Below, piece after piece: positions 6,953-14,353 of a stretch of 16,780 nucleotides of DNA. The position numbers and the translations under genes are program-made. This DNA comes from DTU018 sp964618175. Lineage in GTDB: Bacteria; Bacillota; Syntrophomonadia; Syntrophomonadales; Syntrophomonadaceae. Under the pieces are notes generated by a model. The model searched no databases, had not been told where the DNA came from, and saw only the letters and a list, made by a program, of their open reading frames with translations. The stretch lies in the NCBI GenBank assembly GCA_964618175.1, contig CAZTZX010000043.1, positions 1 through 16,780 on the forward strand. The letters run 5' to 3'. Position 1 is the first letter of the stretch, and every line of letters begins with the position of its first letter.

Positions 6953-8270
6953 GGCTTAGCTCTCCGATCATATCATAATTACGCACTCCTACCAGATGTA
7001 CCTGTACAAAATCTCCCTTACCTAAAGGCTGATCACTTTTCACCATGGTGATCCCATCAACTTCTGGGGCCTGGAAAAAACCTCGACCCAGGTAGAGGTT
7101 AGCTGAACGGCGTGATGAGATTAATATTTTCTCTTTTCGACCTAAGCGCGCTCTATTTTTCTGGCGGGTTATCCTGTGTTGTAATGTCTTTATTTTATCC
7201 AAACGTACAGCTTTAACATCATCTGGCACTTGGCCGGCCATGCGCATAGCAGCAGTATTTTCCTGGGGAGAAAAGGCAAAAGCACCCAGCCAATCAAACT
7301 CGTATTCCTGCACAAAGTCGCACAAACTCCGAAAATCGTTATCACTTTCCCCGGGAAATCCCACCATCACTGTTGTTCTAAGCACCAGATCAGGCACAGC
7401 TGACTTCAACTCCTGCAGCCGATTACGCAGTTCTTTCTCGCCGTGATGGCGGTTCATTTTGGTTAAAATCGACTGGGAAATATGCTGTACAGGAAAATCG
7501 AGGTAGGGTATAACATGCTCACTGGCAGCGATGGCTCCAATCATGTCTGACTTCAAATGAGACGGATGAAGGTACATTAATCGAATCCAATAGTCACCGG
7601 GGATCTCATCAAGAGCGTAAATAAGTTGAGACAAGTTAGCATCATTACCCAGATCATTTCCGTAAGAGGCGGGATCTTGACCAATAATCACCAATTCCTT
7701 TAAGCCTTTGTTAATAAATCCTTGGGCCTCTTGGACAATATCAGACAAACTGCGGGATCGTAGCTGACCCCGAATAATAGGGATGGCGCAGTAACTGCAG
7801 CGGTTATTGCACCCCTCAGAAATCTTCACATAGGCTAAACCGGCTGGTGTGGTCAAAATGCGAGGCCCCTGTTCTATAAAGGATTCGGGGGCAGGTTTAA
7901 CCGCATTGACCCGTTCTCCAGAGGCTATCTTTTCAACCACTTGGTTAATTTCCAGGTAAGTGGAAATACCTAGTACCCCATCCAGTTCCGGAATTTCATC
8001 CAATAACTCCTGAGCATGCAATTGGGACATACATCCGGCCGCTATGAGATATTTAAGCAAACCCTTTTCTTTAAGCCGTGCTGTTGCTAATATTTGCTCA
8101 ATGGCCTCTTCTTTGGCTTCAGTCAAAAAGCCGCAAGTATTAATGACAACCATATCGGCGTACTCCAGGCGATCAATCATGCTATGACCCTGTTCTTTAA
8201 GTAGACCCATCATAATTTCGCTGTCAACGCGATTCTTAGCACATCCCAAACTAATAAAACCAATTTTCAC
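6936..8270 (-). CDS. rimO: Ribosomal protein S12 methylthiotransferase RimO (radical SAM)
   Basis: 444 residues from the GTG at 8270. This start is preferred over an in-frame GTG at 8282 because AGGTGAT, a perfect match to the 16S tail, lies seven bases before it, and the product then opens MKIGFISLGCAKN as RimO proteins do. RimO adds a methylthio group to an aspartate of ribosomal protein S12. The N-terminal UPF0004 domain supplies Cys10, Cys46 and Cys80 for the auxiliary iron-sulphur cluster. The radical SAM motif is Cys154-x3-Cys158-x2-Cys161 in EGCNNRCSYCAIP, and the last 65 or so residues form a TRAM domain. MiaB, the tRNA relative, is less likely given the SLGCAKNRVDSE opening and the overlap with pgsA, a common rimO-pgsA arrangement. 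It follows the rodZ-like gene by about 23 bases and is probably co-transcribed with it. Cytoplasmic. Confidence 0.94.
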   Translation of the reverse strand: MKIGFISLGCAKNRVDSEIMMGLLKEQGHSMIDRLEYADMVVINTCGFLTEAKEEAIEQILATARLKEKGLLKYLIAAGCMSQLHAQELLDEIPELDGVLGISTYLEINQVVEKIASGERVNAVKPAPESFIEQGPRILTTPAGLAYVKISEGCNNRCSYCAIPIIRGQLRSRSLSDIVQEAQGFINKGLKELVIIGQDPASYGNDLGNDANLSQLIYALDEIPGDYWIRLMYLHPSHLKSDMIGAIAASEHVIPYLDFPVQHISQSILTKMNRHHGEKELRNRLQELKSAVPDLVLRTTVMVGFPGESDNDFRSLCDFVQEYEFDWLGAFAFSPQENTAAMRMAGQVPDDVKAVRLDKIKTLQHRITRQKNRARLGRKEKILISSRRSANLYLGRGFFQAPEVDGITMVKSDQPLGKGDFVQVHLVGVRNYDMIGELSHEPSQ

Positions 8271-8293
8271 TTCTAGTATCACCTATTTTATTA

Positions 8294-9019
8294 CTATTCA
8301 GCGGCAAATTCCATTTCTGCCACCTCGCCGGGCGCTCCCAGGGGCTCCTGCTTGATCCCGTTAAAGGTTATCTCCAAGCCTCCGGCATTACCAGCTTTAA
8401 TATATATTAACTCATTTCCTTCAAAAGTTCGCTCTTCACCAGCAGGCATCGTAGCAGTATATAGCGCTTCACCGTCAACTATCACCGATAGCCAGCAGGG
8501 TTGGCTTGCCCTGATTTCCAGTTGCGCTACCGGGGTTTCCGGCGGCGGTGGCGGTGTAGGCGTCGGGTCAGGAGTCGGGGTTTGCTCAACCGGCTGGTGG
8601 GCTCCCGGAACTTGGGGTTCGACTTCCTGAGTGCTCCTATCGGCAATATATCCGACAACATAGTTGCCGATCCAAATGGCTAAAACCAGAAAGATAATTC
8701 CGGCCATTATGTTGCCCCAGGGCAGCACCACCCTATTTGAGGGCGCTAATGGCTCACTTATTTGAGGCACCTCCACCTGTTCCTCAGTGGAATAGGCTTG
8801 CTGTTTGAATTCATGAGAATATTCGTTTTCATTTAAGCCAAGTATTTTAGCGTATTTTCTAACAAATCCCGTCGCATAAACCTGGGGAGGTAGCACCTCA
8901 TAATCTTCCTGTTCCAAAGCTTGAAGATAATACTTACGAATCTTGGTTTCCTCTTCAATCTCTTCCAAGGAAAGGCCCTGTCGCAGCCTTTCGTCCTGTA
9001 ACTTTTGGCCTACTCCCAT
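8294..9019 (-). CDS. RodZ-like helix-turn-helix membrane protein
   Basis: 241 residues from the ATG at 9019, with AGGGGTGAT upstream. Domains in order: a Cro/Xre-type helix-turn-helix (about 5-75, opening LQDERLRQGLSLEEIEEETKI), a juxtamembrane linker, one transmembrane segment (about 104-126, NIMAGIIFLVLAIWIGNYVV), a proline/threonine-rich spacer (about 140-164), and a C-terminal beta domain of the DUF4115 type (about 165-236). This is the RodZ architecture, in which the cytoplasmic HTH contacts MreB and helps guide rod-shape wall synthesis. The Bacillus homologue, ymfM, lies near pgsA and spoIIIE, matching the present neighbourhood. The HTH may also bind RNA or DNA, as reported for some RodZ proteins. 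Only 23 bases separate it from rimO. Confidence 0.88.
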   Translation of the reverse strand: MGVGQKLQDERLRQGLSLEEIEEETKIRKYYLQALEQEDYEVLPPQVYATGFVRKYAKILGLNENEYSHEFKQQAYSTEEQVEVPQISEPLAPSNRVVLPWGNIMAGIIFLVLAIWIGNYVVGYIADRSTQEVEPQVPGAHQPVEQTPTPDPTPTPPPPPETPVAQLEIRASQPCWLSVIVDGEALYTATMPAGEERTFEGNELIYIKAGNAGGLEITFNGIKQEPLGAPGEVAEMEFAAE

Positions 9020-9068
9020 CCTGAATCACCCCTAACTTATGTAATGTTTATATATAAATAAACCTTAA

Positions 9069-10025
9069 TTACAAATTGGAGGAGGCTGCCCCAACCCCTA
9101 TTCGCACCGCTTGCCGAGTCGGATAACGGTTTGATAGACCGTAAACCAGACCAGCTAACAAACGGGGAATTCCAACTCTACAAGCAAATGCTTGTCCAGG
9201 CAGTAAGGGGAAATCGTACACTTGAGCATCCTTAATAAATACCAGGCGATTGCTCCCGTCGGATAAAACCAATAATTGATCGTCTTTAACTACCTGCGAA
9301 CACCTGTTAATACACCTATCCCAAGCTGATGGTTCCTGAATTCCCAAAACCACTATGGAATAATCTCCGGTAGCTTCGGAAATATCTTGGTCATCGGCTA
9401 GATATCCATAGGTACACAGTTGCGGTATGCTATCCTCGTCCTTATTATTAAACAGCTGATAAATCATTTTCTGGTAGTGCGGATCAACCACCAAGTATTC
9501 ACAATTAAGTGCCGCCCATGCCCGAGACTCAAAAGCCTTTTGCACGTCAGCATCTGATATAGATTCTTCGTATATTAGACCTTCCTGAGCACAAATACGT
9601 CGGCAGGTGCGACGGTCAGTCAGACGCACAATGCTACTGGTATCAATATTCAACTGCTGCATCCGCCTTAAAATTTCCGTTCCCAAGTCGTCATTGCCAA
9701 GTATTGTCATAACCTTGGGTCGGATTCCCAGGCCAGCAAATATAGTTGATAGATCTAAGGCTGTACCACTATGACAAATTTCTATTCTGGGCTTGGTTTC
9801 ATCAACTTCTATACGCAGATAAACATCACCAATTACCGCGACACTGGCTTGTTCACTAAATACATAGCCTTTGCCCAGTACGGCGCCCTTTTTCATAAGG
9901 TTGGAAATATGTACGGCTGCCGAAGATCGGGATATCCCTAGGCGTCTAGCCAGGTCTCCCTGACTGACTAAGGGTTCTTTCCTCAGTACCTCCAAGATCT
10001 CTCGCTCTCTCGCGGTAAGACGCAA
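9069..10025 (-). CDS. Winged-helix/PfkB-fold fusion with a degenerate kinase active site
   Basis: 318 residues from a TTG start at 10025, supported by AAGGAGG six bases upstream and the absence of an alternative ATG. Residues about 3-55 form a winged helix of the MarR/Lrp-like kind (REREILEVLRKEPLVSQGDL, then ISRSSAAVHISNL). Residues about 62-318 follow the PfkB (ribokinase) fold: SVAVIGDVYL, a substrate-loop region HSGTALDLSTIFAGLG (85-100), ILGNDDLGTEIL (108-119), and a C-terminal AGLVYGL helix. The same HTH-PfkB layout occurs in some sugar and pseudouridine kinases. However, the catalytic GAGD segment is replaced by VGIP (284-287), putting Pro287 where the base should be, and the conserved Asn of the substrate loop is Asp91. 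It is therefore probably not a kinase but may bind a ligand and act as a transcription factor. It sits between ftsK and the rodZ-like gene on the same strand. Confidence 0.78.
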   Translation of the reverse strand: MRLTAREREILEVLRKEPLVSQGDLARRLGISRSSAAVHISNLMKKGAVLGKGYVFSEQASVAVIGDVYLRIEVDETKPRIEICHSGTALDLSTIFAGLGIRPKVMTILGNDDLGTEILRRMQQLNIDTSSIVRLTDRRTCRRICAQEGLIYEESISDADVQKAFESRAWAALNCEYLVVDPHYQKMIYQLFNNKDEDSIPQLCTYGYLADDQDISEATGDYSIVVLGIQEPSAWDRCINRCSQVVKDDQLLVLSDGSNRLVFIKDAQVYDFPLLPGQAFACRVGIPRLLAGLVYGLSNRYPTRQAVRIGVGAASSNL

Positions 10026-10051
10026 TAGTTTCCTCCTTCCTATTTAGGGCC

Positions 10052-12304
10052 TTACATTGACTTTTGGTTTGCATATAGTTTTTCCAGTTGATCACTGTCT
10101 ATAAGGATCTCACGCTTTTTATTGGCATCCAGTTGTGATACTATTCCTCGGTCTTCCATCAAATCAACCAAGCGTGCAGCCCGAGAATATCCGATACGGA
10201 GTCGGCGCTGCAAAAGTGATACGGAAGCTTTTTCGTTGTCTACAAAAACAGTTACTGCATCCCAGAATAACTCATCCTCGGGCTCCAGATCCGCTTGCTC
10301 CAATGAAAATTCCATCTCTTTTAGCTGGTCTTCATCCTCAGATTGATAAGCTTGTTGTTTTATGAACTCGACCGTCTTTTCAATATCCTGATCAGATACA
10401 TAGGCGCCTTGCACTCGATAAGGTTTGACCGCCCCCACCGGGAAAAATAGCATATCTCCCTTCCCCAACAGTTTCTCTGCTCCGCCCATGTCCAAAATGG
10501 TACGAGAGTCAGCCTGTGATGATACAGCAAAGGCAATGCGCGAAGGAATATTAGCCTTTATTACCCCGGTAACCACATCAACTGATGGTCGTTGGGTAGC
10601 GACAATTAAATGCATTCCCGCCGCCCGTGCCATTTGGGCTAGACGGCAGATTGAGTCTTCCACTTCCACGGGAGATACCATCATCAGATCTGCCAGTTCA
10701 TCTATAACAATTACTATATAAGGCATTTTTTCATCGGCCGTCTGATTATAGCGAGCAATGTCGCGTACGCCCTTTTCGGCAAATAAACGGTAGCGCTTCT
10801 CCATCTCCGTAACCATCCAGCGTAAAATCACGGCTGCCCTCTTGGGATCAGTTACTACCGGACACATGAGGTGCGGTATACCGTTGTAAACTGTTAATTC
10901 CACCATCTTGGGATCGATGAAAACCAATTTTAATTCCTCCGGAATAGCATTGTATAACAGACTCATAATAATGCAGTTAAGACATACGCTTTTTCCGGAT
11001 CCAGTTGAACCGGCAATGAGTAGATGGGGCATGTCCGCCAATTTTGCAACCACCGTTGACCCGGAAATGTCTTCTCCCAGAGCAAAAGCCAAGGGTGAAT
11101 TTAGCCGCCGAAAAGCAGGTGATGACAGCAGACTCCGCAGTCCAACACTCAATATTTTGCTATTAGGTACTTCTATCCCTACTGCCGATTTGCCGGGAAT
11201 AGGTGCTTCTATGCGAATGCCCGGAGCAGCTAGATTCAACTGCAAATCGTCGGTCAGGCTTATAATTCTGCTTACTTTCACTCCCGGTGCCGGGGTCAGT
11301 TCATACCTGGTTACGGCTGGTCCACAGCTTACCTGATTAACTTTGACCCCAATACCAAAATTAGCAAAGGTCTCTTCTAAAACTGAAATACTTTCTTTAA
11401 TATTTTTCTTGTCGATACTTCTCTCCGAAGTGATCTCACTGAGCAGTTCCAGGGAAGGTTTTTGATAATTGGGGTTGTCCTCCCTTTTCGCTTCCTTAGA
11501 GGGCTCTGCCATGGGTAAAGGAGCAGCGGTCTGATCAATTCCCCGCTCAATTTCCGGCTCTGGACTTACAACCATTTCTACCCAATTATAACCTGGCTTT
11601 TCTGCTACTGGTGTTTCCATGCCGTGATCTATGATTATAGGTTCGGTTCTTCGGGTGTTAGGAAGCGGCTTGTCTTCCCCTTCCTCCTCAATTTCATAAA
11701 ACATGACTTGACTGAGCCAGTTTTTAGTTTTTGTGAACCAGGCCATAATAAAGGCACCGATTTCTGCTAAAGGTTGGTTGATAATTAGCAGTAAAGAAAT
11801 ACATATTCCTAAAACTAAGAAAATTACTCCGCCTACTTGTCCAACTAACTGGACAAAAAGGTAAGCTATCCCTCCGCCCAACCATCCGCCTCCCATGCCC
11901 CTTTGGCCAGCTGACCAGGGAGTAAGACCAGATGGTATATCATACAATCCATAGTAGATCAGAACACAGACAAATAAAAGAGAAACACCCCACATTCTAA
12001 TCGACCAGGTTTGCTTGTAAACTCCCAGATGAATGGCCCAGGCTAAGAGAAGAAACGAAGATACGATAGCCCCTTTTCCAAACGCCATTTCCAATCCGGC
12101 AGCTACTCGCGATCCCATCCAACCGATTACCTGAATGTCTTCCGGCATACCCTGAGCTTTACTGACAGATATGTAGATAAATAGAGCCATAACAAAAGCT
12201 ATAATGGAGAGGACTTCATTTCGCAACGGATTCTGTCGAGTAGTTTCCTTCTTTTGTATACGAGTTGCTTTAGCTTTTACTTTCTTTTTCTTGGTGGTTG
12301 GCAT
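10052..12304 (-). CDS. FtsK/SpoIIIE-family DNA translocase
   Basis: 750 residues from the ATG at 12304, preferred over an upstream ATG at 12367 because AGGAGA lies seven bases before it and the product opens with a Lys-rich tail as usual. The N-terminal part has four membrane helices (about 29-49, 77-95, 103-121 and 146-176), then an acidic/proline linker (about 205-290). The motor has a beta-alpha domain with SCGPAVTRYELTPAPGVK (about 326-343), Walker A GSTGSGKS (432-439), LVFIDPKMVEL, Walker B IVIVIDE (530-536), and ATQRPSVDVVTGVIKANIPSR. A C-terminal winged-helix gamma domain (about 690-748) would read KOPS/SRS-type polarity sequences. The protein pumps chromosomal DNA through the division or sporulation septum. 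The neighbours tepA-like and ylzJ upstream and rodZ-like downstream match the Bacillus spoIIIE region, but FtsK and SpoIIIE cannot be told apart here. The 141-base gap upstream holds a TATAAT (12374-12379, minus) without a clear -35. Confidence 0.93.
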   Translation of the reverse strand: MPTTKKKKVKAKATRIQKKETTRQNPLRNEVLSIIAFVMALFIYISVSKAQGMPEDIQVIGWMGSRVAAGLEMAFGKGAIVSSFLLLAWAIHLGVYKQTWSIRMWGVSLLFVCVLIYYGLYDIPSGLTPWSAGQRGMGGGWLGGGIAYLFVQLVGQVGGVIFLVLGICISLLLIINQPLAEIGAFIMAWFTKTKNWLSQVMFYEIEEEGEDKPLPNTRRTEPIIIDHGMETPVAEKPGYNWVEMVVSPEPEIERGIDQTAAPLPMAEPSKEAKREDNPNYQKPSLELLSEITSERSIDKKNIKESISVLEETFANFGIGVKVNQVSCGPAVTRYELTPAPGVKVSRIISLTDDLQLNLAAPGIRIEAPIPGKSAVGIEVPNSKILSVGLRSLLSSPAFRRLNSPLAFALGEDISGSTVVAKLADMPHLLIAGSTGSGKSVCLNCIIMSLLYNAIPEELKLVFIDPKMVELTVYNGIPHLMCPVVTDPKRAAVILRWMVTEMEKRYRLFAEKGVRDIARYNQTADEKMPYIVIVIDELADLMMVSPVEVEDSICRLAQMARAAGMHLIVATQRPSVDVVTGVIKANIPSRIAFAVSSQADSRTILDMGGAEKLLGKGDMLFFPVGAVKPYRVQGAYVSDQDIEKTVEFIKQQAYQSEDEDQLKEMEFSLEQADLEPEDELFWDAVTVFVDNEKASVSLLQRRLRIGYSRAARLVDLMEDRGIVSQLDANKKREILIDSDQLEKLYANQKSM

Positions 12305-12445
12305 AAATCGTCTCCTGAATAATTTACGTATTCGTATTTGGAAATGCAAACAAGAAATGGATGGCAACTTACAATTATACTACTATAGGTACATTTCTCC
12401 TGACGAAGTAGAATTCCTGCTCGGACTGGAAAATACTGTTTCTAC

Positions 12446-13231
12446 TCAAGCACCAGCAATGAAAGCCCAGATCAATGTAAATGCGGCCAGCGCCCAACAG
12501 TAATACGAAAATATGGAAAGATTACCACGATTGACCAGTCTCAAAACCACCTTTATTGCTAAATATCCGAAAACTGCGGCTGTCAGCGGGCCGACGATAT
12601 AGGGAAGTAAATTAGCAGACAACATACTGGTATTTAAATCCTTTAATTCAAATACTGCCGCCCCTAAAATCACGGGAATAGACAGCAGAAAAGAATAGTG
12701 GGCCGCGAACTGACGATCTAACCCAGCTATTAGTCCAGCAGCTATGGTTGAACCCGACCTGGAGATACCTGGTAGTATAGCTAGAGCTTGCCATAATCCG
12801 ATAAATAATGCCTCTCGGTAGCGAGTATCATCACTATCCTTATAAAATATGATGCGGCGGGAAATTGCCTCTGACCATTTGAGAATAAAACCAGTGAAGA
12901 TCAATCCCAATCCTACAACCATCAGTGAGTCGAAAGCTTTTTCAAAATAGGGCGCTAAAAGATAACCAGCCAAACCAGCCGGAATAATCCCAACTAAGAT
13001 CAGGTAAGTAAGACGTGTAAAGGGGCGGCGCAGAATCCCGTAAATGTCAGGCCAGAAGGCAACAAAAACCGCCACCAATGTTCCCAGATGCACCAGAATG
13101 TCAAAGGTGAGCGGGGGTTCACTGATGGCGAATAAGTGTTGAAATATAACCAGGTGACCGGAACTACTCACCGGAAGGAACTCAGTCAAACCCTGGATCA
13201 TTCCCAAAATCAAAGCTTGAAGAGTGGTCAA
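12446..13231 (-). CDS. uppP: Undecaprenyl-diphosphatase (UppP/BacA)
   Basis: 261 residues from a TTG start at 13231 with GGGAGGG about six bases upstream. UppP removes a phosphate from undecaprenyl pyrophosphate to recycle the lipid carrier of wall precursors; extra copies raise bacitracin tolerance. Both family signatures are present: GLTEFLPVSSSGHLVI (14-29, with the catalytic Glu and Ser residues) and LPGISRSGST (153-162, the phosphate-binding arginine loop). About seven to eight hydrophobic helices fill the rest, as expected for this membrane enzyme. Its place between ylzJ and ftsK is not the usual Bacillus order, where these two adjoin. An extended -10 (13261-13269) just upstream suggests it can also be transcribed separately from tepA-ylzJ. 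Confidence 0.95.
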   Translation of the reverse strand: MTTLQALILGMIQGLTEFLPVSSSGHLVIFQHLFAISEPPLTFDILVHLGTLVAVFVAFWPDIYGILRRPFTRLTYLILVGIIPAGLAGYLLAPYFEKAFDSLMVVGLGLIFTGFILKWSEAISRRIIFYKDSDDTRYREALFIGLWQALAILPGISRSGSTIAAGLIAGLDRQFAAHYSFLLSIPVILGAAVFELKDLNTSMLSANLLPYIVGPLTAAVFGYLAIKVVLRLVNRGNLSIFSYYCWALAAFTLIWAFIAGA

Positions 13232-13260
13232 TTATTGCCCTCCCTGACAGACTTTGTTAA

Positions 13261-13269
13261 AGTATAGCA
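13261..13269 (-). promoter_or_regulatory. Possible extended -10 promoter for uppP
   Basis: The minus strand reads TGCTATACT, a TATACT box with TGn extension, in the 76-base gap between ylzJ and uppP. No good -35 is visible. A start near 13254 would give a leader of about 23 bases with the GGGAGGG ribosome site. Confidence 0.4.
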
Positions 13270-13307
13270 TAGCTTAGGTCTAAACATGCCAGAGAAAGGC
13301 AAAATCC

Positions 13308-13529
13308 TTATTCAATATTTGGTAACAAATCAATAACACTACCGGGTTGAAATTTTACATTAATATAGTCCATAGGCTCAGTACTTCTTATGTCTATGAC
13401 CCGAACCTGATTCTGCCCGCATCCTTCAACCAGCAGTTCACCTCCGGAAGGCAGCTTGAGAGAAAACGGCTGTTCGGGTTTTTTCTCTTCTGCTCCAAAA
13501 TCAAAAGGCTCAGGTAAGTAAAGAATCAC
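13308..13529 (-). CDS. YlzJ-like small protein
   Basis: 73 residues from a GTG start at 13529. The GTG overlaps the TGA of the preceding ClpP-like gene as GTGA, so translation is probably coupled; a G-rich AGGGGGG lies about seven bases upstream. The sequence matches the YlzJ-like family in size, in the opening MILYLPEP and in the PSGGELLVEG segment; function is unknown. YlzJ lies between tepA and spoIIIE in Bacillus, and the same left-hand neighbour is seen here. No membrane segment or signal is present, so it is probably cytoplasmic and may assist the protease encoded just before it. That role is inferred only from the conserved pairing. Confidence 0.85.
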   Translation of the reverse strand: MILYLPEPFDFGAEEKKPEQPFSLKLPSGGELLVEGCGQNQVRVIDIRSTEPMDYINVKFQPGSVIDLLPNIE

Positions 13530-14248
13530 TGCAGTACCCCCCTGGTCATCTTTAATTCATCCAATTTACTCAGGGCTTCATTAATTCCACCCACTTGATC
13601 TATCAAGCCATAGTCAACCGCATCTTTTCCAACCACCACTGTTCCAATATCCCGGGCTAGCTCCCCGGTTCTAAACATCAGGTCTCTAAACTGCGCTTCG
13701 CTGATGCGGGAATGTTCCAAAACAAACTGCACCACTCTATCCTGCATTTTATCAAGATATTCGTAGGTCTGCGGTACGCCGATCACTAGCCCCGTCAATC
13801 TTATTGGGTGAATCGTCATAGTAGCCGACGGTGCAATCAACGAATAATTCGCTGCTACCGCAATACTAACTCCAATGGAGTGACCGCCCCCTAGTACTAT
13901 GGAGACAGTAGGTTTGGTCATGCTGGCAATAGCTTCAGCTATGGCTAACCCGGCTTCCACATCTCCACCCACCGTGTTAAGCAAAACCAATAGCCCCTTA
14001 ATGTTGGGATTCTCCTCTACGGCAATCAACTGAGGAATAACGTGTTCGTATTTGGTAGTTTTATTCTGCGGAGGAAGGACCATATGTCCTTCAACCTGCC
14101 CAGTAATGGTCAAACAGTGGACATCGCTCTTATAGGCGGGGATTTCCAACTGCCCCAGTTCTTTAATATTCTCAAGTTTTTGCTCTTGATTAGCCTCCGG
14201 TTGTTGTTGTTGATCTGATGTCAAAGCTACTTCTCCCTTCCACTTCAT
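13526..14248 (-). CDS. ClpP-fold serine protease, TepA/YmfB-like
   Basis: 240 residues from the ATG at 14248. That ATG has no clear ribosome site. A TTG at 14224 has GGGAG eight bases upstream, so the true product may be eight residues shorter. After a Gln-rich head (about 10-30) comes a ClpP/crotonase-type fold: IKGLLVLLNTVGGDVEAG (83-100, the strand and glycine loop), GGGHSIGVS with the likely nucleophile Ser124, and TIHPIR with likely catalytic His147. The lack of a signal peptide places it in the cytoplasm. In Bacillus the relative TepA (translocation-enhancing protein) lies beside ylzJ and spoIIIE and has been linked to handling of exported or spore proteins. The gene heads the long envelope/division cluster and is separated from the carboxypeptidase gene upstream by a good terminator. 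Confidence 0.87.
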   Translation of the reverse strand: MKWKGEVALTSDQQQQPEANQEQKLENIKELGQLEIPAYKSDVHCLTITGQVEGHMVLPPQNKTTKYEHVIPQLIAVEENPNIKGLLVLLNTVGGDVEAGLAIAEAIASMTKPTVSIVLGGGHSIGVSIAVAANYSLIAPSATMTIHPIRLTGLVIGVPQTYEYLDKMQDRVVQFVLEHSRISEAQFRDLMFRTGELARDIGTVVVGKDAVDYGLIDQVGGINEALSKLDELKMTRGVLQ

Positions 14249-14295
14249 GATTAAGATTAGGATATCCGCAGTGTTGATAAATAATACAAATATAA

Positions 14296-14325
14296 AAGGC
14301 CGGTTTTTACGAAAAAACCAGCCTT
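14296..14325 (-). terminator. Intrinsic terminator of the vanRS-carboxypeptidase unit
   Basis: The arms aaggccggttttt (14296-14308) and aaaaaccagcctt (14313-14325) pair over 13 bases with one G-U or C-A position depending on strand and a four-base loop. On the minus strand the stem is followed by TTTTATATTTG. It lies 28 bases past the carboxypeptidase stop and 47 bases before the tepA-like start, cleanly separating the two units. Confidence 0.82.
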
Positions 14326-14353
14326 AGGCAGAAGTTGAATTCTTATGAAGAGC

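Noticed and set aside
8271..8282. Upstream GTG start for rimO adding four residues
   Set aside because: No ribosome site precedes it, whereas AGGTGAT is well placed for the GTG at 8270.
8535..8590. Short G/C-rich repetitive stretch in the rodZ-like gene, considered as a tandem repeat or CRISPR-like
   Set aside because: It simply encodes the Pro/Thr-rich linker between the membrane segment and the C-terminal domain.
10908..11336. 142-codon plus-strand open frame inside ftsK
   Set aside because: It lies wholly antisense to the conserved FtsK motor, with low-complexity composition and no ribosome site.
12305..12367. Upstream ATG start for the FtsK/SpoIIIE protein
   Set aside because: The extra 21 residues are not like the family and the internal ATG has AGGAGA at good spacing.
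12204..12503. Plus-strand open frame spanning the ftsK-uppP gap
   Set aside because: Most of it is antisense to the Lys-rich start of ftsK and the end of uppP. It has no ribosome site, so it is not a gene hidden in the gap.
14326..14353. Possible start of vanH or a ligase gene after the carboxypeptidase
   Set aside because: The space is only a short gap with an intrinsic terminator, and the following genes are tepA-like and ylzJ.
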